Source: Chitinophaga agrisoli
GTDB taxonomy: Bacteria > Bacteroidota > Bacteroidia > Chitinophagales > Chitinophagaceae
DNA: 64,000 nt
Assembly: GCF_008386695.1 (NCBI RefSeq)
Contig: NZ_VUOC01000004.1
Span: 444,168-508,167 of the forward strand
Reading direction: 5' to 3'
The position numbers were made by a program, and so were the translations under genes. Under the pieces are notes generated by a model. That model made no database searches. It worked only from the letters and a program-made list of their open reading frames with translations, and was not told where the DNA came from. This document shows positions 10,401 through 19,533 of this stretch, in pieces. Numbering within the stretch: position 1 is the stretch's first letter; the number at the start of each line of letters is the position of its first letter.

Positions 10401-12869
10401 ACAGGACACGTTAAATCCGCCATTATACACGGATCGGTCTATCGCAAAATCCAGCTGCCCATCCGGCAGGGAAATATCATAGGTATTGCTGGCCTCCGCG
10501 GTACATCCCTTCGCATCTTTTACCTGCAGGGTGTAAGTACCGGGGGTGTATAAACGCGTATCTTTTGTAAAGATGGTATAGTTGTTACCACCGTCTACAG
10601 ACCAGCCAAAGGAATAATTTGGCGTGCCGCCGGCAGCCGTGATCTCTATGGCAGCGCCTTCATCACAAATAGCCTCTGTTACTTTAACATCAGTGATGGA
10701 CAAGGCCGGCGGCTCAGTGATCGTTACTTCGTCAGAGGTAACGGTACAACCGGTAGACCTGTTATCGTTTATTATTACACGGTAAGTACCGGGTTTCAGG
10801 GCGTCGATCTTAGTATAGGAGCTAAACCAGAATGGATCTGTTACCCAGGCGCCGTTCACCAGTTGTTGCCAGGTATAGCTGTAGAAGGTGGAACCACCGC
10901 TTACCAGCGCGATAACCTCGCCGTTACTGGCGCCGTTACAATCAATATCTCTGGTCTGCAGCTGCACCTGTAAGGGGCGGCGCTCGTATACATCAAAAGT
11001 TTGCGTAATCTGGTCTGAACAGCCGGGCAGTTGGTTGGTCAGCTTTACGGAGTAACTGCCCGCGGTAAGACCGGTAAAATTACCGGTGGTGGATGTTACC
11101 GCGGTACCGCCGGTTTTGGTAAGCGTAAACTGGTAGCTGCCGGAGCCGCCGGCGGCAGTAAACTGCAGGCGGCCATCGTTTCCGCCAAAGCAGGTAACGG
11201 AATCGCGGGCGGTGAGCTGTAAAGACAGGGCGGTGGCCGTATTAACTGTTATCGGGCGGCGCACTCCGCCGCATAATGGCTGGTCCACATCCAATATCTC
11301 TACAGAGTAATTATCACCGCTAAGGCCGTTAAAAGTATAGCTTTGGTTAGTGGTGATACCGGATTGCTGCAGCAAAGTGGTTGCGCCCCGGTACAGATTG
11401 TATCTATACCGCAGGCCGGGCGTCACAGCTGTTACCGTGACGCTGCCATTACCCGGCACATTACAGGTAGGCCTTACAGATGTAACGCTGCCATCGATAA
11501 TCTTGGGAGATCCTACTTCTATCAAAGCGCTGATGGCGGTGGCATTGCAGGTACCGCCATCGATCACCGCCGCGTAATATTTACCAGCTGGCAGGCCTTG
11601 CCAAAACATCGTAGCCCCATTACCAAACGCCTGCTGGCGTACGGTATTATGCGCTTCATTCTGCAGCGTAAAATAATAGCCGTTGGCAGGATTAGAACCA
11701 GTGGCGGTTACGCCAATGCTGCCATCCGCATTACCGGCGCAGGTAACGGCTTTTGTTTGCGGGGCGCCGTTATCAGTTACCTGTAACTGGGAAAATGAAG
11801 CAACGTCTATGTCAGGAATGGCCGTCATACAGTTGCCTACGGTACCGGAAGGGTTCAGCAACCATAAGGTATAGGTCCCGGCAGCGAGGATAGGCCTTGT
11901 TTGCACGCCTGATGAAATGCTCACGGCCCCCAGGCTTTGATCCGGTATTAAGCCACAGTTCTCCAGGTCCGGGTCGCAGGGGGTGGTCACATTACCGGGG
12001 CGCACCAGCCAGCGCATATTACCGGTGCCGGTGATATCACTGCCAGCCACCGTTATGCTCGCCGTAGACAGGCCAAAACAGCTCTTTGTTACGATAACCC
12101 GGTCAGGGTCTACGGTAGGCGCCGGCGGAGCAATAGTATAAGAGCCCGTTGCTGCGGTATAATTGGAATAATACACTTTTCCCGCACTCGCATACCTTGC
12201 CCGGATCCGGCAGCGGAAACGTGCATTGTGCACCGCTGTCCTTATTTCCGGGATCTTATCCGCCGGCTTAAAGTACAAGAGAAAACTAGCCGAACTGGTA
12301 TCCATCTCCTGCCAGTTACCCGTGTTATCAAGACTATACTCCCAGCACAAAGCCGTAGTTACCACAGCATTTGAAAAGAGGTGCAGATCAGTATTTTCGG
12401 AGTACAGCTGCATCTGTTCATTGCCACAAACAGTAGCGGGCGCGGTTACCGTAATATCCCGGGGCGGCAGCATGTCATACGCGAAACGCGCGTTCATACA
12501 GCTATACGTTGCATAAGGGCCAAAAAACGGCACATCGGCGCCTGTTCTCCTGATGGGATATAACTGCCCTGCGCTGATGGTGCCGGATCCCCCTGAGCCA
12601 CAGGACATACCAAACTGCCCAAAAAATGCTACCGGACCTCCCCATAAACGGCCCTGCCCGTCTTCCGGGTCCAGCACCCCATCCGCCAGCTGATAACTTT
12701 GCAGGGACGTGACGGTGATATTGGTGGGCGCGTTAAAATCAGTGCCGGGCTGAGAATTGATAAACAGGTTCGTTGTCCGGTTTTGCGCCCGGACGGTGAA
12801 ACTGCCTGTCATGCCTAAGCATATCAGCAACAGCACCTGTAAAGACCTACGCGTAAAATTATCTCTCAT
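7473..12869 (-). CDS. SprB-repeat giant surface protein with T9SS type A sorting domain
   Basis: This protein is 1798 residues long with a signal peptide ending near TVRAQ. From about residue 360 to 1620 it is built of roughly 80-residue SprB-type repeats, each with a C-x-G-x-x-(D/N)G start, a TGG(N/D)G centre and a G-x-Y-x-(V/L)-x-V-x-D-x-x-GC end. The last 75 residues (TLSPNPNNGNFRFRI to VRFIITR) form a type A T9SS C-terminal sorting domain, so the protein should cross the outer membrane by T9SS and be attached to the surface. SprB in Flavobacterium johnsoniae is the gliding adhesin with the same repeat type, but nothing here shows a gliding role. The 9-bp gap to the upstream gene and 5-bp gap to the downstream gene place it in the five-gene toxin operon. 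I infer an extended fibre displayed with the toxin. Confidence 0.85.
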   Translation of the reverse strand: MRDNFTRRSLQVLLLICLGMTGSFTVRAQNRTTNLFINSQPGTDFNAPTNITVTSLQSYQLADGVLDPEDGQGRLWGGPVAFFGQFGMSCGSGGSGTISAGQLYPIRRTGADVPFFGPYATYSCMNARFAYDMLPPRDITVTAPATVCGNEQMQLYSENTDLHLFSNAVVTTALCWEYSLDNTGNWQEMDTSSASFLLYFKPADKIPEIRTAVHNARFRCRIRARYASAGKVYYSNYTAATGSYTIAPPAPTVDPDRVIVTKSCFGLSTASITVAGSDITGTGNMRWLVRPGNVTTPCDPDLENCGLIPDQSLGAVSISSGVQTRPILAAGTYTLWLLNPSGTVGNCMTAIPDIDVASFSQLQVTDNGAPQTKAVTCAGNADGSIGVTATGSNPANGYYFTLQNEAHNTVRQQAFGNGATMFWQGLPAGKYYAAVIDGGTCNATAISALIEVGSPKIIDGSVTSVRPTCNVPGNGSVTVTAVTPGLRYRYNLYRGATTLLQQSGITTNQSYTFNGLSGDNYSVEILDVDQPLCGGVRRPITVNTATALSLQLTARDSVTCFGGNDGRLQFTAAGGSGSYQFTLTKTGGTAVTSTTGNFTGLTAGSYSVKLTNQLPGCSDQITQTFDVYERRPLQVQLQTRDIDCNGASNGEVIALVSGGSTFYSYTWQQLVNGAWVTDPFWFSSYTKIDALKPGTYRVIINDNRSTGCTVTSDEVTITEPPALSITDVKVTEAICDEGAAIEITAAGGTPNYSFGWSVDGGNNYTIFTKDTRLYTPGTYTLQVKDAKGCTAEASNTYDISLPDGQLDFAIDRSVYNGGFNVSCMNARDGRITLTATGGNGGPYTGYHYQLDTGPLQTNGTFTGLAAGIYIFKVMDARGCVISRSVRLTQPSIMFNASKEDIKCYGQATGSILAPVSGGAEPYTLTINGQPMPLDQPMGNLPQGVYALHVTDANNCSKDTTITINYSYPQLSITNAVVKDIVCFGATGNITLSATGGDGVFNYWTSTDNWATQTAYTSGASLPAGNYALRVTDGQGCTTDHSNVLSITTPAAPVSFTATLSDYSGYNISCKGGDNGYAEITATGGNGAAYSGYTYAIDNGPFTAAARIERIKAGGHIIRVKDGRGCEVNATYNFTEATLALDITLVSKQDVSCALATNGSITVAGTGGAGGLQYSLDNTNWQTDPVFSGLGAGNYIIQVRDANSCGISLPVQVNALVPLISLDNVVSNDIVCFGEKGTINIQAHGGNGALTSEYSLNGGAFLPFDNTTPLAPGTYKVRVTDAVGCSSTESDPLTITAPAAALKATVTTSDFNGVQISCYGLADGVIDLAVTGGNGGAYTGYQYSINNSAYTPNSNYTGLTAGSYAIKVKDGRGCIITDNVELKQAAAPLALTVTKVDDLLCGANPTGKISVEASGGRVPYTYSINNGGWANQPQFEALSAGNYKLQVLDLNGCIAGNTAAIKALLPAIAVTTDITPVNCFGETNGALKVNVTGGDGNYNYQWTTPGITGPNPQRLRAGGYTVKVTDGTGCGDSYTYQVEQPDLLTLQTTAPAICDGVSDGAINAAVEGGTTPYQYMLNEGVWQGSGSFEHLDAGDYKVTVQDANGCTISKDLTIQKNNVKPYVNFLVATRKNATDTLVIKDISLPAPDNITWTYAPEATFLGMDGSTPLIKFSAAGTYWIRMEALFGGCTYTLQKEVSISPYDPIAGPGYSMPVHVIDTVTLSPNPNNGNFRFRIKLNRSQQVVVYVIDVNGARAAIKQYSPGVQIDDQFALGNVIPGAYILRVIAENESRDVRFIITR
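8180..10403 (-). repeat. three-copy higher-order repeat (about 247 residues) within the SprB array
   Basis: Within the SprB-repeat gene a larger unit recurs three times. Each copy opens with a (V/I)SC segment (Cys codons at 10403, 9665 and 8921) followed by TGGNG-(G/A)-(P/A)-Y-(T/S)-GY and a (D/N)-(G/A)-RGC end. The spacing is 738 and 744 bp, so about three SprB units make one super-repeat. The outer ends of the array are estimates. Confidence 0.7.
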
Positions 12870-12878
12870 TGCAATGTT

Positions 12879-14954
12879 TTAAAATTTAACCTCCAGCACC
12901 CGGCTCATCTCCGTTTTCACATCCCCTTTCAATACCGCGGTGATCCTGTACCGGTATATATTACCCAGGTGCACCTCTTCATCCGCCCATTCATGCGGGC
13001 CTTCGTTCTGCGTAGCATACAGCGTAAAGGGCTCGTTATTTTTTGCGCGGTAAATGCGGTACTGTTTCACATCCTGCAGCGTATGCCGCCAGCTAAGCAA
13101 TACCTGGTGCTTCCGGTCGTTCACGGTGGCTTTCCAATCCGTGATAGCGGCGCGTTTACCGGTCTCAAACCATACATCGCCGCTTAATTCCCTTGCCTGG
13201 TTACCGGCGCCGTCCCAGGCGCTGAGCTCATAGTAATAGGTATTGCCCAGCTGTACGGCGGTATCTGCAAAAGCCTCGCGTTTATTGGTGGAGTCCCAGG
13301 CGGCGGCCAGCCCACGGGTACTGTCTTTTGTATTAATACGGTATAGGGTATACTTCACTACATCTGTACTGGCGCTGTTACGCCATTGCAGCACAATAGC
13401 GCGCAGGCTGTCAGACCGGAAGGCATTGGTGATCAGCGGTGCGGATGGCGCAATGGTATCCGGTCTTTTGATCTCCAGGAAAGCCGTGTAGTCAGAGGTG
13501 TTATAGTTCTTATCCACCGCAATAATGCGGTAGTATACTTTCGAAGTAAGGGTATGCAGGGTAACCGTATCTGTAAACTGCGGCTGCGGCATAATATCCC
13601 GGGTTACCTCAATGAACTCTTCTTTAGCGCTATTGGCGCGGAACACGCGGTACCCCTGCAGGTCTTTTTCCCGGTTCTGCGCCCATTGCAGGGTAACAAT
13701 ACCCAGGGAGTCTATTTTGCCCGCCAGGCCGGTAGGCATAGCCGGGGGAATGGTATCTATGATCTGTGCAAAATACGGGAAGGAATAGATGGTCTTCCCG
13801 TTTTTAGTAACACCTTTTATACGATAGTAATTAGTGCCCTGGGGCTTCTCATCCACAAATTCATATACCGGCGTTTTAAACGTGGCAATAGGCAAAAACG
13901 GCCCTTTACTGTTATCCGCGCGGGTAACCATTACCTGCGACAACTGTTTGGACAGCTTGCCCGGCAACTGCCAGCGCAACGTTATCTGCTTATTATCCTT
14001 TACGATGATGGTATCTACAATGGGGCGGTCTGCCACATCCGTAACGCCTGTACCTTCTACCGTTTGCGACCAGGGGCCGTTATCCCCAAAAGGTGTGATG
14101 CCCCTTACGCGGTAGCTATATTTTGTTTCGTTATCCGGCAGGGAATCCTGGTAGTAGGAAAAACCAGCCGCATCCGGGCCAGTAGGCAGTATGGGCAGCG
14201 GCGTTACCGGGCGGAAATTTTTACCGTCCGTAGCGCGCTCAATAGTATACGCCGTATACAGCTGTTTGCTGTAGCTGGTCAACCAACCCAGGGTAGCTGT
14301 TCTGTCCGCACATACAATGGCCAGCTCCTGCGGCCTGACCAGCCGCGTAGGCTCATCCAGCGAAGCGGCAACGATGGCAGTATCAATCACCAGGTTAGCC
14401 GGCTGTTTGGCCAATGCAATACGGTATACATAGCGTTCGCCTCGTTTTACATTATGATCTTCCAGGTAAAGACCGGCGCTCTTGGCTACGTCTATAGACA
14501 TATCGCAGGAGAGCAAGGCCATGGCCATACGCCAGTTCAGCTGATTCTGGTTCTCAAACCAGGCGCCAATACCTTCTTCCGGTCTTATCTTCTCTACCTT
14601 GTCGCCATACAGCATTTCTGCCACCACGGCAATACGCGGCTCCTGCTGGGCGGCTGTTTCCATCTGGAACAGCGTATAGGGCGCCAACGGCCTGGGCGTA
14701 AGCAGTACAGGCTTAGGTTGTTCTATCAACTGGCCGTTGGCGGCAATGGTGAAACGTTCTACCGTATAGCCATATTTGTTACCCATTTCCCAGGCTACAT
14801 AACTAGCCGGCGACCAGCGCAGCCGGATGGTCCTTTTATCTGGCTGGGCATCGGCCACACCCACAATACGGTGCTCCTGCTGGGCAGCAGCATCCGGCAA
14901 ACCAACCAGCAACAACAGCAGCAAAAACAGGGCGGAGGATAGTATGCGGTACAT
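12879..14954 (-). CDS. multi-domain fibronectin type III-like exported protein
   Basis: This protein is 691 residues long with a signal peptide (long leucine run, cleavage near AAAQQ at residue 25). At least five fibronectin-III-like units are visible from about residue 210 to the end, each carrying an (I/V)-x-L-x-W core and a Y-x-Y-R-(I/V) strand, for example NYYRIKGVTKNGK and VYYRIIAVDKNYN. The N-terminal 200 residues have RLRWSPASY and a less clear fold. No C-terminal sorting domain is present; the protein ends in a beta strand (SRVLEVKF). It lies 5 bp from the upstream gene and 9 bp from the SprB-repeat gene. I infer a periplasmic or surface scaffold that binds other products of the operon. 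No enzymatic motif is seen. Confidence 0.75.
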   Translation of the reverse strand: MYRILSSALFLLLLLLVGLPDAAAQQEHRIVGVADAQPDKRTIRLRWSPASYVAWEMGNKYGYTVERFTIAANGQLIEQPKPVLLTPRPLAPYTLFQMETAAQQEPRIAVVAEMLYGDKVEKIRPEEGIGAWFENQNQLNWRMAMALLSCDMSIDVAKSAGLYLEDHNVKRGERYVYRIALAKQPANLVIDTAIVAASLDEPTRLVRPQELAIVCADRTATLGWLTSYSKQLYTAYTIERATDGKNFRPVTPLPILPTGPDAAGFSYYQDSLPDNETKYSYRVRGITPFGDNGPWSQTVEGTGVTDVADRPIVDTIIVKDNKQITLRWQLPGKLSKQLSQVMVTRADNSKGPFLPIATFKTPVYEFVDEKPQGTNYYRIKGVTKNGKTIYSFPYFAQIIDTIPPAMPTGLAGKIDSLGIVTLQWAQNREKDLQGYRVFRANSAKEEFIEVTRDIMPQPQFTDTVTLHTLTSKVYYRIIAVDKNYNTSDYTAFLEIKRPDTIAPSAPLITNAFRSDSLRAIVLQWRNSASTDVVKYTLYRINTKDSTRGLAAAWDSTNKREAFADTAVQLGNTYYYELSAWDGAGNQARELSGDVWFETGKRAAITDWKATVNDRKHQVLLSWRHTLQDVKQYRIYRAKNNEPFTLYATQNEGPHEWADEEVHLGNIYRYRITAVLKGDVKTEMSRVLEVKF

Positions 14955-14959
14955 GGATG

Positions 14960-17900
14960 TTATAATTTGTAGTAAATGTTTTTAGTGACGGACGAGGTGA
15001 TCTTGTTAACGCCGGGCAGGTTATACCGCAGCTCCACGGGATAGTTCATATTGCCATCCGGGTCCGGGAAAAGGCTTACCAGCAGGCGTTTTATGGCTGC
15101 TGATGCGCCGCCGCCATTAATATACAGGCGGTTGGCCTTATTCAGCAGCTCATGATAATCATCATTCGCCACCATGGACACATAATACATAAAGCGGCTG
15201 GCGCCGGGCTTTGACTGGGCAAATCCGCCGGTGATATCGGCGTCCATCAGCTGGTACAGCGAGGCGTCGTTATTATATAACTTCACCGCGCCCAGGGGCG
15301 GCACGCCGCCGGTAGCGGCCGTATCGCGGGATACCGTGAGCGAGGGATGGAAGGGATAACCATTATATAATAAGGGCAGTATTTTATTCTGCAGCCAGCT
15401 GTTATTGGTACCGGCCCGTAACTGCACCAGGGGCCGGGTGGCAAACACCGCATCGCCCTGGATCTCGAACTTGTCAAATGTTTCCGGCACAATAAACCGC
15501 TGGCCAATAACGGTAACAAGACCGGTAGCCACATCCCATATATTTTCCCCTTCGCCGGCCGCGTTCATTTTTTCGGTAAAGCTGCTATAGCGGCTGGTGC
15601 GGAAACTATAGCTGATCACCTCTTTGCTGATACCGGATACGGCGTTGCCTTTTAAGGTAGTTTGCGTGATGGTGGTGGTATCCCCATCCGCAGAGATCCC
15701 GGTTTGCGCCTGCCTGGTAACATTATTACCGGCCGTCTCCCCATCCCGCGAAGTACGCATGATATTAAAGGTGTAGATCGTTTCTTTGGAAAGATTATCC
15801 GGCATCAAGAAATTCAGCTGGGCAGCGTTTTCATCATAGCTCAGCTTTACCGGTACCGGGGCGCCGGTAGCCGGCGTAAGGGCCGCGGTGACCTGCCATT
15901 TCTTGCCCTTCGCATCTACGGGCCGGAACAGTTCCGGTATGCCACGCTTTAATTTAATATAGCCGCTGCCGTATTCCTTTGGCAGGAAATTGAACTGCCG
16001 TTTTACCGGGTAGGCATAGGCCACATTATCCCAGTCAATATGATCCGGCGATTCACCGGTAGTGAAAGTAGCGGCTTTGGTTTCGTAATCTGTTTGTTTA
16101 CTGTCATTCTGCAACGCATCCCAGGCCGCGCCGTTCTGCCTTTCTATATGGATCTTAGCAGCAGCGGTGAGCGTGCTTAACGGCGGCAGGATATCGCGCA
16201 GGGTGAGCGCGGCGGAGTTACCATCCGCGCTGATCTCCGTAGCGCCTTTTATTTCCGCGCTGCCGTTCATCAGTTTCAGCTCATCCAGCTGTATGCGGTA
16301 AGTGGCCACTTCGTCAAACTCATTGAGCATGGAAAAAGGTTTGGCCACCGGTATATTAAAGGCCACCTGCGGCGTGGCAAACACGCTTACATCCGTACCC
16401 TTGTCATCCGGTTTAATATCGCTGATGACCATGATATTCAGCTCTTTGGCGCCTACGATCTCACATTGTGAGCCCAGCTCTACCCTGATATTGGCGTTGC
16501 CTTTAATAAGGCCGCCCAGCACCGCGTACTTAACGCCTACATTGCCGCTGAACCAGCTGGGGTTAGGCAGCTTGGCCTGCAGCAACACGGCGGCGGCGAG
16601 GGAGGCAATGGAGAAACCGCGTTTTTTACCAAATACCTTTACGCGGATGCCAACATCCCCTTTCAGGAATACATAGGCCTGGCCCGCGGCATACCAGCCA
16701 TTTAAACCGATCACGCTGTTGCTGCCTTTACAACGCGCCTCGCCATAATCCCGTAATAATATATCTGTACCGGCGCCAATGGCAAACTCGCCATATACGC
16801 CATAATCGAATTTAAAACCTGCTTTAAAATGCGCGCCAAAACCAAACCCTTTACCGGTGCTCATGGTATTTTCCATGGCCATGAAATTGGTATTGATATT
16901 GTCAAACAGCTCGCTTACTTCCTGCGGCGGCGGTGGCATATCTTCCACATGGCTGCCCATCATGAAATAGGATTTCACCTCTGCCAGGCCGGCAATGGAC
17001 AGGCCAAACATCTGCGAAGGACGGCCTATATAGAAATACCAGTCATCCTGGCCAATATGCAACGCCGCCTCTCCCACCAGGCCATCCTCATTGATACCTT
17101 TGAGGATGCCGGCTATGTTTACATAGGTTTTCATATTGGCGTCGAACGTACTGTTCACATTATCATAGCGCATCTTAAACTGCACCCATACCGGCGCGGT
17201 CTTATCCGCCGCCGCATCCTGCTGGCTGCTGGCCTTTATAGGCAAATGCACCACATAACCGGCGCCGTCAAACTGGGCATAGCGGAAACCGCCGTCTGTA
17301 CCAAACTGTACTTCCAGGGCCACATTCACATTTACCACCATCTGTTGTACAAATGCCATAGATACGCCGCCCATAAAACCAAGGCCGGCTTCTTTTACCG
17401 GCACATACTGGAATACCTCGGTGAGGTCTTTCATGCCGCCGTTTTTATCCATAGCATTACGGGTGCTGTAAGGATCAAAATTGGAAGGCCTTTCCATATG
17501 GTAAGACATGCCGCCCATTAACCCGGTGAGCTGCAGCATGGGCGGTATGGGAATGGTAACCCCAATATAGGCGTCTACATGCCAGTAGCGGTAATCATCC
17601 TTAGAACCAAAATAGGCCGTGGCCTTGGCTTTGGGGATGGGCCCCGGTATGGAGAAATCCAGGTAACCGCGGAAGCCATTGCCATACACCGGATGATTGT
17701 CGAAAATGCTGAGGATCCCGTGCAGTTTAAACGCGGTAACCTTTACTTCCAGGTCAATATCATTGATGGTTACCTTATCCAGGGACCAATGCGTGGTGAT
17801 TTTCTCCACCGGGCTCCCACCCACCGTAATGGTCTGGGTTTCCTTATCCTGTTTGGCCGTTACTACAAAGGAAGTGGCAGCTGCGAAGCCTTTGTCCTTT

Positions 17901-19378
17901 GAATCCATAAAGCTGAGCCTAACGGTACCGCCTACCCCGATCTTACCTTCGGAAATACCAATATGCAGGCTGTCAAAACCAATAGGGAAACCGCTCATTT
18001 TAGAGCTGCCGCCGCTGTTGGTGATATCAAAAGCGCCGCTGTGCACATAAGGGCTTTGGGTAGAAAGGGTCAGATCCTGGAAAGCGATGTTATTGACATT
18101 CAGCACGCTTTTGTTAAGCGTTACCTTTCCGTTCAGGGTGGCCACCGGCAGAAAATCCTTTTCTGTTTTGGACACTTCTATACGGGAGTTCTTATTAAGG
18201 GTGATGGTACCGGCAAAGAACTCATAGTTTTTATCCGCGGTGGTATTGATCGCAAATGAGTAATAGGTGTCGTTGCCCCGCATGCTCACGGAGGCGGCAT
18301 AACCCAGCGGGTCTTCGCCCAGGAAACCGATCTTCATCAGGCCGCCCAGCTCTCCGCCGTTCAGTTTATTCTTGCTAAAGCTAAGGCCCACTTTATCTAT
18401 GGACAAGGGCCAGCCGCCGGCGCTGGCTTCGCCCAGCGCGACGATATTGGTGGCGGTGATAGTGCCGCTAACACCCTGGTCATCTATAATAAAGTTCTTT
18501 ACCGTTACCGCCGGCCGGCCTTTTTGGGTGGCCAGCTGTTTGGGCAGGCCCACTTCCATTTCCTGGAGGTAGAAGCCGCGCCACAGCAGCGGACTGCCGG
18601 CATCTTCCAGCATATCCTTGGAGGGGGTGAAACCGGCGGGGTTGGCCAGATCGCTCATATCCGCCACGGCGTTCTTTACTTTAAAGCTAAAGTCCTGCAG
18701 GCCGGCAATATGAAAAGCCGGTATGTCTACCGTGGCCATGAGGTTGCTCAGATCCGTTACATTTACTTTCAGCGCCGCCCTCACTTTATCCGCGGCCTTA
18801 TCTTCCGGCTGCAGCCAGGTTTTGTCAAACTCGAAGGTAGCGTTGATATTGGCGTCCTTAAAGCCTTTACAGTCCCATTCCACATAGTTGCTGCCATCCC
18901 CGGGAAAAACCAGGTCCAGGTGCTCATTCAGCGGAATATCCTTGCCTTTGAGCAGCACCAGTTTGGTAGACTTGCCTGCGCCTATGCCGCCGGGCGTAAA
19001 TGCGATATCCTTGCCGCCAAAGATCAGTTCCGCTGTGGTGCCGGGAAACGTAAACCGGAAATAGGCATTGAAAGAAGCGCCGGCGGGCGTTACCCGTGCG
19101 CTATCGATAGCGATCACGTAGGTCTTTCCATTGATCTCACGCACCAGGCCCACGGGCAGCTCTCCCATTTCTTCGCTGGTAAGGGTGCTCAGGAAACGGC
19201 TTTTCTCCTTTATTCTATTGTAAAGCGCAGTAATGTATCCGTCTATATCGCTGGTCTGTGAAGTATCTACCGGGTTTGTCCATGCAGCGGCTGCGTAACC
19301 GGGTTTCCAACAGGTTAACAAAACCACCAATATCACCATCCAAAGCGCGGGCATAGGGCCGCAAATTTTTATTCGCAT
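14960..19378 (-). CDS. giant exported protein of unknown fold, first gene of the toxin operon
   Basis: This is a 1472-residue protein I do not recognise. It has an N-terminal export signal (ALWMVILVVLLTCWKPGYAAAAW). Residues about 130 to 900 are repetitive strands rich in Gly, Asp and Asn with alternating hydrophobic residues (for example ILSIFDNHPVYGNGFRGYLDF), which suggests a long beta structure. A Gly-rich aromatic segment around residues 840-960 (GKGFGFGAHFKAGFKFDYGVYGEFAIG) looks barrel-like. Residues about 1000 to 1472 hold Ig-like segments with large insertions. No catalytic motif or T9SS C-terminal domain is visible. It is the first gene of the operon and follows a terminator hairpin and a possible promoter. 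I infer an envelope component of the display apparatus. Confidence 0.7.
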   Translation of the reverse strand: MRIKICGPMPALWMVILVVLLTCWKPGYAAAAWTNPVDTSQTSDIDGYITALYNRIKEKSRFLSTLTSEEMGELPVGLVREINGKTYVIAIDSARVTPAGASFNAYFRFTFPGTTAELIFGGKDIAFTPGGIGAGKSTKLVLLKGKDIPLNEHLDLVFPGDGSNYVEWDCKGFKDANINATFEFDKTWLQPEDKAADKVRAALKVNVTDLSNLMATVDIPAFHIAGLQDFSFKVKNAVADMSDLANPAGFTPSKDMLEDAGSPLLWRGFYLQEMEVGLPKQLATQKGRPAVTVKNFIIDDQGVSGTITATNIVALGEASAGGWPLSIDKVGLSFSKNKLNGGELGGLMKIGFLGEDPLGYAASVSMRGNDTYYSFAINTTADKNYEFFAGTITLNKNSRIEVSKTEKDFLPVATLNGKVTLNKSVLNVNNIAFQDLTLSTQSPYVHSGAFDITNSGGSSKMSGFPIGFDSLHIGISEGKIGVGGTVRLSFMDSKDKGFAAATSFVVTAKQDKETQTITVGGSPVEKITTHWSLDKVTINDIDLEVKVTAFKLHGILSIFDNHPVYGNGFRGYLDFSIPGPIPKAKATAYFGSKDDYRYWHVDAYIGVTIPIPPMLQLTGLMGGMSYHMERPSNFDPYSTRNAMDKNGGMKDLTEVFQYVPVKEAGLGFMGGVSMAFVQQMVVNVNVALEVQFGTDGGFRYAQFDGAGYVVHLPIKASSQQDAAADKTAPVWVQFKMRYDNVNSTFDANMKTYVNIAGILKGINEDGLVGEAALHIGQDDWYFYIGRPSQMFGLSIAGLAEVKSYFMMGSHVEDMPPPPQEVSELFDNINTNFMAMENTMSTGKGFGFGAHFKAGFKFDYGVYGEFAIGAGTDILLRDYGEARCKGSNSVIGLNGWYAAGQAYVFLKGDVGIRVKVFGKKRGFSIASLAAAVLLQAKLPNPSWFSGNVGVKYAVLGGLIKGNANIRVELGSQCEIVGAKELNIMVISDIKPDDKGTDVSVFATPQVAFNIPVAKPFSMLNEFDEVATYRIQLDELKLMNGSAEIKGATEISADGNSAALTLRDILPPLSTLTAAAKIHIERQNGAAWDALQNDSKQTDYETKAATFTTGESPDHIDWDNVAYAYPVKRQFNFLPKEYGSGYIKLKRGIPELFRPVDAKGKKWQVTAALTPATGAPVPVKLSYDENAAQLNFLMPDNLSKETIYTFNIMRTSRDGETAGNNVTRQAQTGISADGDTTTITQTTLKGNAVSGISKEVISYSFRTSRYSSFTEKMNAAGEGENIWDVATGLVTVIGQRFIVPETFDKFEIQGDAVFATRPLVQLRAGTNNSWLQNKILPLLYNGYPFHPSLTVSRDTAATGGVPPLGAVKLYNNDASLYQLMDADITGGFAQSKPGASRFMYYVSMVANDDYHELLNKANRLYINGGGASAAIKRLLVSLFPDPDGNMNYPVELRYNLPGVNKITSSVTKNIYYKL

Positions 19379-19428
19379 GCTGTCTTAATAAAGATATATC
19401 CCCCCAAAACAAGGGCTCAATTAAACAG

Positions 19429-19436
19429 CAAAAATA
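19429..19436 (-). promoter_or_regulatory. possible Bacteroidota -7 box for the toxin operon
   Basis: The minus strand reads TATTTTTG here, matching the Bacteroidota -7 consensus TAnnTTTG, about 50 bp upstream of the first operon gene in AT-rich DNA. No clear -33 TTG element is seen, so the call is weak. Confidence 0.3.
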
Positions 19437-19496
19437 TATTAAAACGTCATAATGTAAATATTATTATAATGCGTATAAATGTAATAATAATATAAA

Positions 19497-19533
19497 ACCC
19501 ACGTAACCATATTGTTACGTGGGTCTTTTTTTT
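19497..19533. terminator. bidirectional hairpin terminator upstream of the toxin operon
   Basis: An 11-bp perfect stem (19497-19507 with 19514-19524) has a 6-base loop. It is followed by eight T on the plus strand and by TTTTATA on the minus strand. It lies about 200 bp past the stop of the minus-strand gene at 19732 and separates that gene from the operon start. Confidence 0.75.

Noticed and set aside
8180-10403. CRISPR array
   Set aside because: The repeats are protein-coding SprB units with codon-phase spacing, not short identical repeats with unique spacers.
13386-14942. 518-codon plus-strand frame opposite the fibronectin-III gene
   Set aside because: Its composition (Arg, His, Gln, Ile-rich, no domain) is typical of an antisense shadow in a moderately GC-rich gene; the minus-strand product has repeated Fn3 units.
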